64,000 nt of DNA, from NCBI GenBank assembly GCA_038229415.1, contig JBBROM010000002.1, positions 124,001-188,000 of the forward strand, given 5' to 3'. The notes beneath the pieces are model-generated. The model had not been told where the DNA came from, did no database searches, and saw nothing but the letters and a program-made list of their open reading frames with translations. Made by a program: the position numbers and the translations under genes. Position 1 is the stretch's first letter; each line of letters opens with the position of its first letter. Below, piece by piece: positions 15,631 to 24,082 of the stretch. The DNA is from JANXUR01 sp038229415. GTDB taxonomy: Bacteria; Acidobacteriota; Terriglobia; Terriglobales; Acidobacteriaceae.

Positions 15631-17781
15631 CTAGACCGCGTTCGGCGGGGCATCCACAAGCAGAGCTTTTAGATCGTCCATGGTGTGTGCTGGCGGTTGG
15701 CAGGTTTGGCCGCTGCATACCAGAGCCACTGCTGCGCCCGACGTCAAGCCAGGAATGCCGGAGAGCGTTTGGGCTAACACTGGTGGAAGGTCGCCAGCGA
15801 TGGCTTGGTCATGGGTGACGTGCAAGACGGTGCGGGTAAATGCGAACGGACGCAGGGCGAGTGCCACCATTTCGTTGGCGAGGGAATCGGTGCCGATGAC
15901 GACGACTTGCTGGTGCGGCTCCCCAAAGTGGATGGCAGCCAGCCCATAGGTAGCGGCAAAGATTCCATATTGTTCGGCTGCTCCTGCGAAGACTTCGAGC
16001 GTTTGCTCGGCTTGCTCGCGATATTTGGCGTTTCCCGTGAGTTCGTGGAGCCGCAGCAGGGCGATGGCGGCGACCGAATTTCCGGCGGGAGTGGGCGAAT
16101 CCTGAAACGGCTTGCGGCGGGTGGTTAGAACACCGAGAGGAGTTGTACCCGCGTCGGTTTGTGGCGTGTCGAAGAAGCCACCCGATGTGACGTCGAAGAA
16201 ATCTGTGCCCATGTCATCCACCAGACGCTGGGCGGCGCGATAGTAGTCCATGTTGGCGGTGGTTTCGTAGGCGTCGAGACAGGCGATGGCGAGCATGGCA
16301 TAGTCTTCGAGGAAGCCTGGGGTGGGCGTGGCTTCAGGCGCGGCGATGATGTGCAGTAAGCGGCCGTGCGCGTCAAAACCCTGCGCCAGCATGCGGTCGA
16401 GCGACTTCAGGGCAAATACTTGTGCATCTTGCAGCTTTAGAACGCGCGCTGCCTTCAGGTAGGCCGAAATGCACAGCGCATTCCAGTTGACGTAAATCGT
16501 CTTGTCCACAAAGGGCGTGGGCCGTTGCAGACGCGCGGCGTACATCTTGGACTTGGCCGAGGTCAGCAGCGCCACGGCTTCGTCTTCGGAGATGGTGTTG
16601 CGGTGCGCAATATCGGCTAGGCTGGCCCGCTGATAGAGCACATTCTTGGCCGGATTGTGATGCATCTCTCCGACTTCGTTGATGTCATAGAAGGCCGCGG
16701 CGATTTTGTATTCGGTGTCGGTAAGCACGGCGCGTGTCTCGGAAACGGTCCAGGTGAAGTAGTCACCATCGTCGTCGAGCGAATCGTCGGCGTCCTGCGA
16801 GCCGTAGAAGCCGCCCAATTCGCGGTCGCTGAGCCACTCGTCCATCCAGCGGATCATGTCTTTGGCAACGTCGGCATAAAACGTCTCGCTGCTGAGCTGG
16901 AACGCATACACGTAATTCTTCAGCAGCTCCGAGTTGTCGTACGCCATCTTCTCAAAGTGTGGGACGACCCAGCGCTCGTCGACCGAATAGCGATGGAAGC
17001 CGCCAGCGAGCTGATCGTAGATGCCGCCTTTGGCCATGTTTTCCAACGTCTGCTGGAAGACTTGCAGCAGACGCGATTCGCCGCTGCGAGAAAAGCGATC
17101 CATCACAAAATCGAGTGCCGGGGAGTGGGGGAACTTGGGGGCGTGGCTGAAGCCGCCATGTCCGGGGTCGAAGCTCTTGAGCGCGGAGCCGGTAATGGCC
17201 GCCAGTATTGACTGCAAAATAGCAGGGGAAATGTCGCTGCTCTTTTCCGAAGACCTAGTGAAGCCTTCGCCGCGTTGCAGAGCGATGAGTACATTATCGG
17301 CTTGGGTGGCGACTTCGTCCGGTTTTTCGGCGAAGGTGGTGGCAATGGCGTTGAGCACGGTGCGAAAGCTAGGGCGGCCGTACTGGTCGCTGGGCGGGAA
17401 ATAGGTTCCGCCGTAAAAGGGCTTGCCCTCAGGAGTGAGGAAAGCGGTGAGCGGCCATCCGCCCTGCCCGGTGAGTGCGCTGATCGCAGCCTGATGACGC
17501 GAGTCCACGTCGGGACGCTGGTCGCGGTCCACCTTGACGGCGATGTAACGATGATTGATGAGCTCGGCGATGGCGGGGTCGTCGTAGGATTCGCGATCCA
17601 TCACATGACACCAGTGGCACCACACGGCGCCAATGTCGAGAAGAATGGGTTTGTTGGCAGCGCGAGCGGCGGCGAAGGCAGCTTCGCCCCACTCGAACCA
17701 GTGAATCGGCTGGTGGGCAGCGGAGCGAAGGTAGGGCGAGGACGAGCGGGCGAGATGATTTTGCGATTCGGAGGAGGTCAC
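15631..17781 (-). CDS. YyaL/DUF255 family protein with N-terminal thioredoxin-like domain
   Basis: This belongs to the family of B. subtilis YyaL and mammalian SPATA20. The N-terminal thioredoxin-like fold has CHWCHVM (Cys55, Cys58) within LLDIGAVWCHWCHVMDRES, and the following segments VKVDRDQRPDVD and GQGGWPLTAFLTPEGKPF are family hallmarks. The remaining roughly 500 residues form an alpha/alpha-barrel resembling N-acylglucosamine 2-epimerase and glycosidase toroids (GGIYDQLAGGFHRYSVDERW, PHFEKMAYDN). The 716-residue length is typical. The biochemical role is unsettled, possibly redox-linked carbohydrate processing. It is cytoplasmic, with no signal peptide. Confidence 0.93.
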   Translation of the reverse strand: MTSSESQNHLARSSSPYLRSAAHQPIHWFEWGEAAFAAARAANKPILLDIGAVWCHWCHVMDRESYDDPAIAELINHRYIAVKVDRDQRPDVDSRHQAAISALTGQGGWPLTAFLTPEGKPFYGGTYFPPSDQYGRPSFRTVLNAIATTFAEKPDEVATQADNVLIALQRGEGFTRSSEKSSDISPAILQSILAAITGSALKSFDPGHGGFSHAPKFPHSPALDFVMDRFSRSGESRLLQVFQQTLENMAKGGIYDQLAGGFHRYSVDERWVVPHFEKMAYDNSELLKNYVYAFQLSSETFYADVAKDMIRWMDEWLSDRELGGFYGSQDADDSLDDDGDYFTWTVSETRAVLTDTEYKIAAAFYDINEVGEMHHNPAKNVLYQRASLADIAHRNTISEDEAVALLTSAKSKMYAARLQRPTPFVDKTIYVNWNALCISAYLKAARVLKLQDAQVFALKSLDRMLAQGFDAHGRLLHIIAAPEATPTPGFLEDYAMLAIACLDAYETTANMDYYRAAQRLVDDMGTDFFDVTSGGFFDTPQTDAGTTPLGVLTTRRKPFQDSPTPAGNSVAAIALLRLHELTGNAKYREQAEQTLEVFAGAAEQYGIFAATYGLAAIHFGEPHQQVVVIGTDSLANEMVALALRPFAFTRTVLHVTHDQAIAGDLPPVLAQTLSGIPGLTSGAAVALVCSGQTCQPPAHTMDDLKALLVDAPPNAV

Positions 17782-17853
17782 AACTCTAGGGTATCGTGCG
17801 CGTTGGGTTTATGCGCCCATTTCTCAACAATCAAAAACACAAGGTCTCTCCAC

Positions 17854-17891
17854 AGCGTGAACTGCCCCACGAGTGCGTGGAGCAGTTCGCT
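17854..17891. repeat. long imperfect hairpin between two minus-strand genes
   Basis: A 13-base inner stem with one mismatch (GAACTGCCCCACG / CGTGGAGCAGTTC) closes an AGTG loop. AGC/GCT pairs extend it beyond a two-base bulge. It lies between the end of the M20 gene (17918) and the start of the YyaL-like gene (17781), so it can terminate the M20 transcript. The flank GCTCCGGTCGAGATGACA resembles sequences often repeated between genes in this kind of genome, so it may be a REP-like element. Confidence 0.5.
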
Positions 17892-17917
17892 CCGGTCGAG
17901 ATGACACGGCCTGGAAC

Positions 17918-18928
17918 TTAAAGGCTGAGCCGACGCGCGAGGTCGCAGTAAATATCCACTGCGGCGAGCAGCTCGGCTTTGGCTAGAAATTCGTTTTTGG
18001 TGTGGGCGACGTGAATTGAGCCGGGGCCGATGAGCAGCGGCTCGCCCCAGTGGGTGAGCTTGGGAATGTCGGTGGTAAAGGCGGCGATCATGGTCGGCAG
18101 GCCGGGGAAGGTCTTCAGGCGGATGTAGGGCGACTCTCGCACGAAGTTCACAGTGACGAGTCCGGCGCAGGCAGCTTCAATGTCTCGGCGCAGCGCGGCC
18201 GATTGGCCGACCAGACGATAGAGAAGGGTCGCGCTGGCGTGGTCGGGGATGACGTTCGAGGCTTTGCCTCCGGAGATGAGCCCGATGTTGCCGGTAGTGG
18301 GACCTGCGTCAAGTTCCACGGGTAGGGCGATTTTGCGAACCCGCTCCAGAGCGTCGAGCAGCTTTTCGATGGCGGAGGTAAACATCTCGGGATAGGCGGA
18401 GTGCCCGGCGTGACCTTCGGCGATGAGTTCCACCAGCAGCGTACCCTTGCTCGCGAGGCCGAGGCGGTTGTCGGTGGGCTCGCCATTGATCAGGTATCGG
18501 GAGCCGATGGAGTGCTGATTGGCCAGGCGGGCGCCCTCACTCTGGGACTCTTCGTCCACCACAAAGAGCAAGCCAGTGGCGAGGCCTTCTTCATGCAATC
18601 GAACACACGCTGCGACTTGCGTGGCGAGAATGCCCTTGGCGTCGCAAGATCCACGACCGTAGATGTTGGTGTCGTCTTCCCACGAGGGAATGAATGGTGG
18701 AACGGTGTCGAAGTGCGTCGAGAAAACGACTTGCGGATTCGGTGCAGCGGGCCAAGTTGCCAACACATTGAAGCGCGGCCCAGGCTGCTCGGCGACGATC
18801 ATCCGGCGGGCGTCGAGGCCGAGTGCCGTGAGTTCGCGCAGCAGAATTTCGCCGCAGACGGCTTCGTCTCCGGTAATCGAGGGGATGTCTACCAACTGGC
18901 GCGTGAAAGCGATCGGGTCGAAGGGCAT
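17918..18928 (-). CDS. M20-family metallopeptidase / ArgE-like deacylase
   Basis: A zinc-dependent amidohydrolase of the acetylornithine deacetylase / succinyl-diaminopimelate desuccinylase group. Metal ligands are His72 and Asp96 (STHFDTVP and GRGSCDAKG), with catalytic Asp74 and Glu126-Glu127 in FVVDEESQSEG. The dimerisation lid region begins with LIAEGHAGHSAYPE. The C-terminal GPGSIHVAHTKNEF holds the last metal histidine. The 336 residues fit the shorter ArgE-like members. The substrate is unknown; acetylornithine or an N-acyl amino acid is most likely. Its start abuts a tandem 7-base repeat, and no ribosome site is visible. Confidence 0.88.
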   Translation of the reverse strand: MPFDPIAFTRQLVDIPSITGDEAVCGEILLRELTALGLDARRMIVAEQPGPRFNVLATWPAAPNPQVVFSTHFDTVPPFIPSWEDDTNIYGRGSCDAKGILATQVAACVRLHEEGLATGLLFVVDEESQSEGARLANQHSIGSRYLINGEPTDNRLGLASKGTLLVELIAEGHAGHSAYPEMFTSAIEKLLDALERVRKIALPVELDAGPTTGNIGLISGGKASNVIPDHASATLLYRLVGQSAALRRDIEAACAGLVTVNFVRESPYIRLKTFPGLPTMIAAFTTDIPKLTHWGEPLLIGPGSIHVAHTKNEFLAKAELLAAVDIYCDLARRLSL

Positions 18929-18935
18929 ACAGACA

Positions 18936-19149
18936 GTTTCAGGTTTCGGGTTTCAAGTTTCAAGTGGAGAACAAAGGGCAAGGGCACACAGAGGCACTGA
19001 GACACAGATAAAGACAGGAGAAAAACAACTTTGGGAAAAAGCTGGAACAAAATGCAAGAATAAATTCATGAAAAAGTGTAAGAACAAAATGCACGAAAAA
19101 GAGATATTAAGCTCCCTGCGTTTCTCTGTGTCTCGGTGCCTCTGTGTGC
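18936..19149. repeat. MITE-like element: tandem 7-mers plus 24-bp inverted repeat
   Basis: Four tandem copies of GTTTCRR lie at 18936-18963. Two inverted 24-base arms follow at 18984-19007 (GCACACAGAGGCACTGAGAC...) and 19126-19149, which pair with one mismatch. The roughly 118-base centre is A-rich and contains near-repeats such as AACAAAATGCA. No transposase ORF is present. The arms resemble the ACAGAGGCACAGAGA-type repeats scattered in many environmental bacterial genomes. The element sits between divergent genes and so between their promoters. Confidence 0.75.
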
Positions 19150-19190
19150 GCCTTGGCTTTTTCGGGATGTCCGCGTTGTAACCTAGTTAG

Positions 19191-19904
19191 GTGACTGATC
19201 ACGCGGCCATTCGATCATTTTTTCTGCCTGGCCCTGCCGGCCGACTTGAGGCATTGCTCAACGCGGGGCGCGACGACGCTTCGCATGTGGCGCTGGTGTG
19301 TCATCCGCATCCTCTGTTTGGCGGGACGATGCACAACAAGGTCGTCTTCCATGCCATGAAGGCGCTACACGGGTTCGGATTTCCTGTGCTGCGATTTAAC
19401 TTTAGGGGCACGGGACTGAGCGAAGGCACGCATGACGGTCGCGCCGAAGTGGACGACGTTGTCGCTGGGATGGATTGGCTAGCCGCCGAGTTTGGCAAGC
19501 CGATTGTGTTTGCGGGGTTTTCTTTTGGCTGCTCGACCGGCCTGCGGGCGTGCTATGACAATCCGCGAGTGCCAGTGCTGATCGGCCTCGGGATTCCGAT
19601 TGCCGCTGATGGCCGATTGTACGAGTACAAGTATTTGCGGGAGTGCACTAAGCCGAAATTGTTTGTGAGCGGGGATCGCGATCTGTTCGGTCCACGGGCG
19701 GAAGTGGAGTCGGTGATCGCGCAACTGGCTGAGCCGAAAAAGTTGGTGTGGGTGGAGAACGCGGATCATTTTTTTGCTGGCGCTACTGCGGGCGAATCGC
19801 AACTGCCAAAGATGCGCGTTGCGATCGAGCAGTGGCTGCCTGCGGCGCTGGGGATCGCGGGACTTGCCTCCACCAAGGATGCCGATGAGGCAGCGGCGGT
19901 TTAG
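19191..19904 (+). CDS. alpha/beta hydrolase, COG2945-like
   Basis: A small serine hydrolase. The strand-loop VALVCHPHPLFGGTMHNKVV, the turn LRFNFRGTGLSEGTHDGRAEVDD and the nucleophile elbow GFSFGCSTG (Ser in FSFG) match the COG2945 family of dienelactone-hydrolase-like proteins. The acid lies in FVSGDRDLFGP and the catalytic His in VENADHFFAG. The GTG start at 19191 has no strong ribosome site. Its stop is two bases from the GTG of the glycerate kinase gene, so the two are co-transcribed. The substrate is unknown. Confidence 0.88.
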   Translation: MTDHAAIRSFFLPGPAGRLEALLNAGRDDASHVALVCHPHPLFGGTMHNKVVFHAMKALHGFGFPVLRFNFRGTGLSEGTHDGRAEVDDVVAGMDWLAAEFGKPIVFAGFSFGCSTGLRACYDNPRVPVLIGLGIPIAADGRLYEYKYLRECTKPKLFVSGDRDLFGPRAEVESVIAQLAEPKKLVWVENADHFFAGATAGESQLPKMRVAIEQWLPAALGIAGLASTKDADEAAAV

Positions 19905-19906
19905 CT

Positions 19907-21280
19907 GTGGAATCTCGCGACAATCCGCCCCATGATTCACTGCGGCAAGTTGCACGCGGGTTGTTTGCCCGCGCACTCGCAGAGGCGAATGTGGATCGCG
20001 CGTTTGCACGTTGTGTCTCGCGTGAGGGCAGCTTTTTGCGGTTAGGCGAGGATCGTGCGGATGCTCATGGCGGCACCCCGACGCTCGAACTGATTGACCT
20101 GTCTGCTTTCGATTGCGTCCACGTGATTTCACTTGGTAAGGCTGGCCATGCGATGGCGGCGGCGTTGCGCGCGCGAACCGGCGAAGGTTGGGGCGGGATC
20201 ATCGCCGATCCGAATTTGCCTGATGCGCCGCTCGATGGCTTTCGCTATTTTCGCGGCGGGCATCCTACGCCGAATGCCGAATCGGTGGCGGCGGCAGAAG
20301 CGATACTTGAGTTGGCGCAAGCGGCAGATGCGCGCGCACTGATTATTTTTCTGATCAGCGGAGGCGGATCGAGTGTGGTGGAACAGCCGCTTTCTGCGCC
20401 GGGTCTGCCCGATATTTCGCATAACGATCTGATTGCGACTTATCGCGCGCTGGTGTTGTGCGGCGCGCCGATTGAGCAGATCAATGCCGTTCGCAAACAT
20501 CTTTCGGCGATCAAAGGCGGGCGGCTGGCGGAGGCGGCGTCGCCCGCGCGGCAAGTTTCGCTATTGATTTCCGATGTGCCCGATGCGGCGCCGGATGCGC
20601 TGGCCTCTGGGCCAACGGTGCCGGATCGCTCGAAGGTGGACGATGTGTACCGGATTGCCGAGCAGTACGAGTTGGCGAATCGAGTGCCGGAATCGGTGCG
20701 GCTCCGCTTCGAGCGGAGCGCGCTCGTCGAAACGCCCAAGCAGAGTGATGCCTGCTTCGAGCGGTCGAGTGTTCACGTGGTACTTTCCAATGAAACCGCG
20801 CGGGCTGGCGCAGCCGACGCTGCGCGCGAAGCGGGATTCAGTGTCTTCGAGGACAACTCCTGCGACGACTGGGACTACGAAAGGGCGGCGGAGTATCTGC
20901 TGCATCGCTTGCGAGAGTTGCGGCAGCAGCATAGGCGCGTGTGCCTGATCTCAGGCGGAGAAGTGACGGTTAAGATCGTGCGTGATGCGGGCATTGGCGG
21001 ACGCAATCAGCAGTTCGCTCTCGCGTGTGCGTCGAAGATCGCGGGCGAAAATTTCTGTGTGCTCGGCGCCGGCACCGATGGCATTGACGGCAACAGTCCC
21101 GCGGCTGGCGCGGTAGTAGACGGTTCGACACTCAGCCGCGCGCAAGCGCGCGGCCTGAGTGTCCAAGATTCTTTGGCGAGGTTTGATGCCTACCCGCTGT
21201 TCGACTCGCTGTGCGATGCGGTTGTTACTGGGCCTACTGGCAACAACGTGCGGGATTTGCGAGTTCTGTTGGCTGGGTAA
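19907..21280 (+). CDS. glycerate 2-kinase (DUF4147/MOFRL family)
   Basis: This enzyme phosphorylates D-glycerate to 2-phosphoglycerate. The N-terminal DUF4147 domain has VISLGKAGHAMAAALR, IADPNLPDAPLDGFRYFRGGHPTPNAES, FLISGGGSSVVEQP and INAVRKHLSAIKGGRLA. The C-terminal MOFRL domain has CLISGGEVTVKI, GGRNQQFALACA and GAGTDGIDGNSPAAGAVVDG. The 457-residue length is right for the GckA/TtuD type. A 3-hydroxyacid-dehydrogenase gene of the tartronate-semialdehyde-reductase type follows 236 bases later, which supports a glyoxylate/glycerate route into glycolysis. Confidence 0.95.
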   Translation: MESRDNPPHDSLRQVARGLFARALAEANVDRAFARCVSREGSFLRLGEDRADAHGGTPTLELIDLSAFDCVHVISLGKAGHAMAAALRARTGEGWGGIIADPNLPDAPLDGFRYFRGGHPTPNAESVAAAEAILELAQAADARALIIFLISGGGSSVVEQPLSAPGLPDISHNDLIATYRALVLCGAPIEQINAVRKHLSAIKGGRLAEAASPARQVSLLISDVPDAAPDALASGPTVPDRSKVDDVYRIAEQYELANRVPESVRLRFERSALVETPKQSDACFERSSVHVVLSNETARAGAADAAREAGFSVFEDNSCDDWDYERAAEYLLHRLRELRQQHRRVCLISGGEVTVKIVRDAGIGGRNQQFALACASKIAGENFCVLGAGTDGIDGNSPAAGAVVDGSTLSRAQARGLSVQDSLARFDAYPLFDSLCDAVVTGPTGNNVRDLRVLLAG

Positions 21281-21307
21281 CGTGCTTATCGAGAATTCGA
21301 GTTCGGG

Positions 21308-21399
21308 CATCCCATGCTGGCGCCGGAAAGCGCGACGCGAGCATGGGGCACCAATTTTTTGTGAAGTGAGTTCGTGCGGCCAGGCACCCTCGCCTGTCC
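21308..21399. repeat. intergenic palindrome cluster
   Basis: Two palindromic units are seen. The first has arms CCCATGCT at 21311-21318 and AGCATGGG at 21340-21347. The second, at 21378-21399, is the reverse complement of a diverged copy of the hairpin at 4285-4306: 18 of 22 bases match and one stem pair changes from G-C to A-T. They lie between the glycerate kinase gene and the reductase gene. Confidence 0.6.
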
Positions 21400-21516
21400 A
21401 AGCGTAGCTATGCCGGGCAATTTTCAGTGCAGCCAGCCTTGACCTCGTTCTCCGGCTCGTTTCTAATCCGAATCAGCGCTCCATCATTTTCGTAGAAAAA
21501 TTGTGAGGCACCTGTC

Positions 21517-22377
21517 ATGCGCGTAGCGTTTTTGGGTTTGGGAATCATGGGGCGGGCGATGGCCTCCAATCTGGTCAAGGCTGGGCATCAGGTTACGGTG
21601 TGGAACCGTACACCGAAGTCCGTGGAAGGTGCGCGCACGGCGACGACACCCGGCGAAGCGGCCGAGGGTGCCGAAGTCGTCTGGATGTGCGTTTCCGATA
21701 CCGTTGCGGTGGAGAGTGTGATGTTCGGCGAAGGTGGCTTGGAGTCGCACATCGCGCCGGGGATGATCGTGGCGGATTCGAGCACGATTTCTCCGAAGGC
21801 GACGCGGCGTTTTGCTGAGCACGTGATCGAGCGTGGCGCGGACTACGTGGACGCGCCGGTTACGGGATCGAAGGTGGGCGCGGAAGCGGGGACGTTGACG
21901 TTTATCGTGGGCGGCGCGGAAGCGACGATTGCCCGCCTACAGCCGCTGTTTGAAGCGATGGGCAAGACGGTGATGCGCATGGGCGAAACCGGGATGGGCC
22001 AGTCCGCCAAACTCGCGATGAATCTGCAGATTGCCATGATCTATCAGGGATTCGCCGAGGGCATTACCATGGCGCGCAAGCTCGGTGTGGATCCTGCGAA
22101 GCTGGTGGAGTTGATTCAGGCTTCGATGGTGCGGTCGGGTGTGGTGGACTACAAAGCTCCCTTCGTGCTGCAACATGACTACACACCGAACTTTCCGCTG
22201 AAGTTGATGTTGAAAGATTTGCGGCTGGCGCAAGACGCGGCGCGTGATGCGCAACTGAAGTTGCCGGGTCTGGAAATGGCGGAAGCGATGTACGCCGCCG
22301 CCAATGATGCCGGTCAGGGCGAGCTCGACTATTGCTCGTCGCTCAAGTTGATTGAGCAGTGGGCGGGGCTGGAATAA
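21517..22377 (+). CDS. NAD(P)-dependent beta-hydroxyacid dehydrogenase, GarR/GlxR-like
   Basis: A 3-hydroxyisobutyrate-dehydrogenase family enzyme. The nucleotide-binding glycine motif is FLGLGIMGRAMASNL at the N terminus, and the substrate-binding DAPVTGSKVGAEAGTLTFIVGG follows. The catalytic Lys is in MGQSAKLAMN and a C-terminal helical domain ends the protein. NRT after the second strand (TVWNRTP) suggests preference for NADPH. Beside glycerate 2-kinase the likely reaction is tartronate semialdehyde to D-glycerate, but glyoxylate or succinic-semialdehyde reduction by close relatives cannot be excluded. Confidence 0.92.
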   Translation: MRVAFLGLGIMGRAMASNLVKAGHQVTVWNRTPKSVEGARTATTPGEAAEGAEVVWMCVSDTVAVESVMFGEGGLESHIAPGMIVADSSTISPKATRRFAEHVIERGADYVDAPVTGSKVGAEAGTLTFIVGGAEATIARLQPLFEAMGKTVMRMGETGMGQSAKLAMNLQIAMIYQGFAEGITMARKLGVDPAKLVELIQASMVRSGVVDYKAPFVLQHDYTPNFPLKLMLKDLRLAQDAARDAQLKLPGLEMAEAMYAAANDAGQGELDYCSSLKLIEQWAGLE

Positions 22378-22407
22378 CGCAAAGCGCCTTGAAGAAGGAG
22401 AGCCACA

Positions 22408-23478
22408 ATGCCATTTCGCCACTCAATCTGGAGAATTGCGGATACACCTCAAGAACTCCTAGAATCTGCTTTGCAAAGTGAGAGGACTCTCGAAGACCTC
22501 ATCGCGCAAGAGCCGAAAATCCTCTCAGATGAGTGGATGCTTATTGGGCGTCAGGAAGACACCGGTTTCGGCGGAAGAATTGATCTTTTGGCAATTGCAC
22601 CCGACGGCGGCCTTGTCCTTATTGAGCTGAAGCGAAATCGGACACCTCGCGATGTGGTGGCTCAAGCTTTGGATTATGCGAGTTGGGTGGAGGGACTAAA
22701 GGGCGAGGATATCTCGAGGATTTATGGTCGGTACAAGCCGGGCAGGAGTCTAACCGCCGATTTTAGCGAACGGTTCGGTTCCCAGCTCGACGAAAACTCA
22801 CTCAATCAGAATCACCAGATCGTGGTCGTGGCCGCTTCGCTTGACGAAAGCACGGAGCGTATCGTTGGCTATCTCAATGACCGCGAAGTGCCGATTAATG
22901 TGCTGCGATTTCAGGTTTTTACACATGGCACTGAGCAACTTCTCAGCCGAGCTTGGCTTCTTGATCCGCTGCAGACGCAGGTAAGCGCTGCTCTGTCGCC
23001 AAGCAGACAAAGCGAGCCTTGGAATGGCGAATTCTACTGCTCGTTCGGGGTCGGCGACGGCCGCTCATGGGATGATGCCGTCAAGTTCAGCTTCATTTCG
23101 GGCGGCGGAGGCGTCTGGTATAGCAGGACGTTACTGCTGCTAAATTCGGGTGATCGCGTTTGGGTGAATGTGCCCGGTCACGGCTACGTCGGCGTCGGCA
23201 GGGTTGTGAGTCGAGCCGTCGCGGCCTCCGAATTTGCGGTGAAGGTTCCGGGGAGCGATATTCAGTCGCCAATCTTGGACACGGCCACAGTAGGAACTTA
23301 TGGCTCAACCGAATGTTTCGTTCATGTTGAGTGGCTCCAGGTTGTGACATTGAACAAAGCCGTCAAGGAAATCGGCTTCTTCGGAAACCAAAACACAGTC
23401 TGCAAGCCCACTACGCCAAAATGGCGTGCTACCGTTGACCGTCTAAAGGTTCTATTTCCTGATTTTGACAAGCGCTGA
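22408..23478 (+). CDS. NucS/DUF91-like nuclease domain protein with extra C-terminal domain
   Basis: The N-terminal 100 residues are a PD-(D/E)XK nuclease core of the EndoMS/NucS type: LEDLIAQEP, then GGRIDLLAI with Asp59, LVLIELKR with Glu73 and Lys75, and AQALDYASW with Gln86. NucS cuts mismatched or branched DNA. The typical NucS N-terminal DNA-binding domain is missing; instead a roughly 250-residue C-terminal part follows, ending in a beta-rich region (SRTLLLLNSGDRVWVNVPG then GYVGVGRVV) that looks PUA/EVE-like. That second reading is inference. The ribosome site AGGAGAG stands before ATG. Local base composition looks less GC-rich than the neighbours, so acquisition by transfer is possible. 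A role in DNA repair or phage defence is plausible. Confidence 0.8.
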   Translation: MPFRHSIWRIADTPQELLESALQSERTLEDLIAQEPKILSDEWMLIGRQEDTGFGGRIDLLAIAPDGGLVLIELKRNRTPRDVVAQALDYASWVEGLKGEDISRIYGRYKPGRSLTADFSERFGSQLDENSLNQNHQIVVVAASLDESTERIVGYLNDREVPINVLRFQVFTHGTEQLLSRAWLLDPLQTQVSAALSPSRQSEPWNGEFYCSFGVGDGRSWDDAVKFSFISGGGGVWYSRTLLLLNSGDRVWVNVPGHGYVGVGRVVSRAVAASEFAVKVPGSDIQSPILDTATVGTYGSTECFVHVEWLQVVTLNKAVKEIGFFGNQNTVCKPTTPKWRATVDRLKVLFPDFDKR

Positions 23479-23493
23479 AAGCAATAAGAGCGC

Positions 23494-24036
23494 TTACACC
23501 CCCTCGTACTTTTCCTTGAAAATTCGCATGTGGTGAATCAGGTGGCCGGCTATGATCCACGCCAGTGCGCGGGCGCTGGTGGGATTGCCGCCGCAGGTGC
23601 CGATGTTCGCCAGCGCTTCTGGCGGCATGTTTCGCAGCATCAGGATCGTGGCGCGGCGCACGGCGGCGAACTCGCTCACCAAATCTTGCCACGGGATCGC
23701 GTCGGCGTTGGCGGAGCGCACATAGTCATCCTGCTCAAAGCCGGGGAGAGGCGTCTGGTCGCCGCGCGCGATGCACAACAGGCGATACGCCATGACGCGC
23801 TCGGTGTCAGCGAGATGGTTCAGGTTTTCCTTCACGCTCCACTTGCCTTCGGCCCAGCGATGTAGGGAGCGTTCTTCACTGATGGTCCGGAGAATGGCAA
23901 ACGTCTGGTCGAGTTGGCCTTCGATGACAGCCATCGCATCGTCTCCGGGGACGAGCGTGGTGTAGCGGCTGAAGTATTCGGCGTGTTCGCTCTTGTCAGG
24001 GCTGGCAGGAGGGCGGGGAATCGTCAGAGTAGCCAT
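23494..24036 (-). CDS. DinB-like metalloprotein
   Basis: A four-helix-bundle protein of the DinB/YfiT superfamily, often metal-dependent thiol-transferases or hydrolases. The putative metal histidines are in LNHLADTERV and in the C-terminal GHLIHHMRIFKEKY. The segments KWSVKENLNHLADTE and RDGD-like ARGDQTPLPGFEQDDYV are typical. The 180-residue length fits. The enzymatic activity is unknown. It ends only 16 bases from the convergent nuclease gene. Confidence 0.88.
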   Translation of the reverse strand: MATLTIPRPPASPDKSEHAEYFSRYTTLVPGDDAMAVIEGQLDQTFAILRTISEERSLHRWAEGKWSVKENLNHLADTERVMAYRLLCIARGDQTPLPGFEQDDYVRSANADAIPWQDLVSEFAAVRRATILMLRNMPPEALANIGTCGGNPTSARALAWIIAGHLIHHMRIFKEKYEGV

Positions 24037-24082
24037 CCAGAAATCATAGCGCGGCAGCGTCTGCGCGCCATAGAATGAATCC

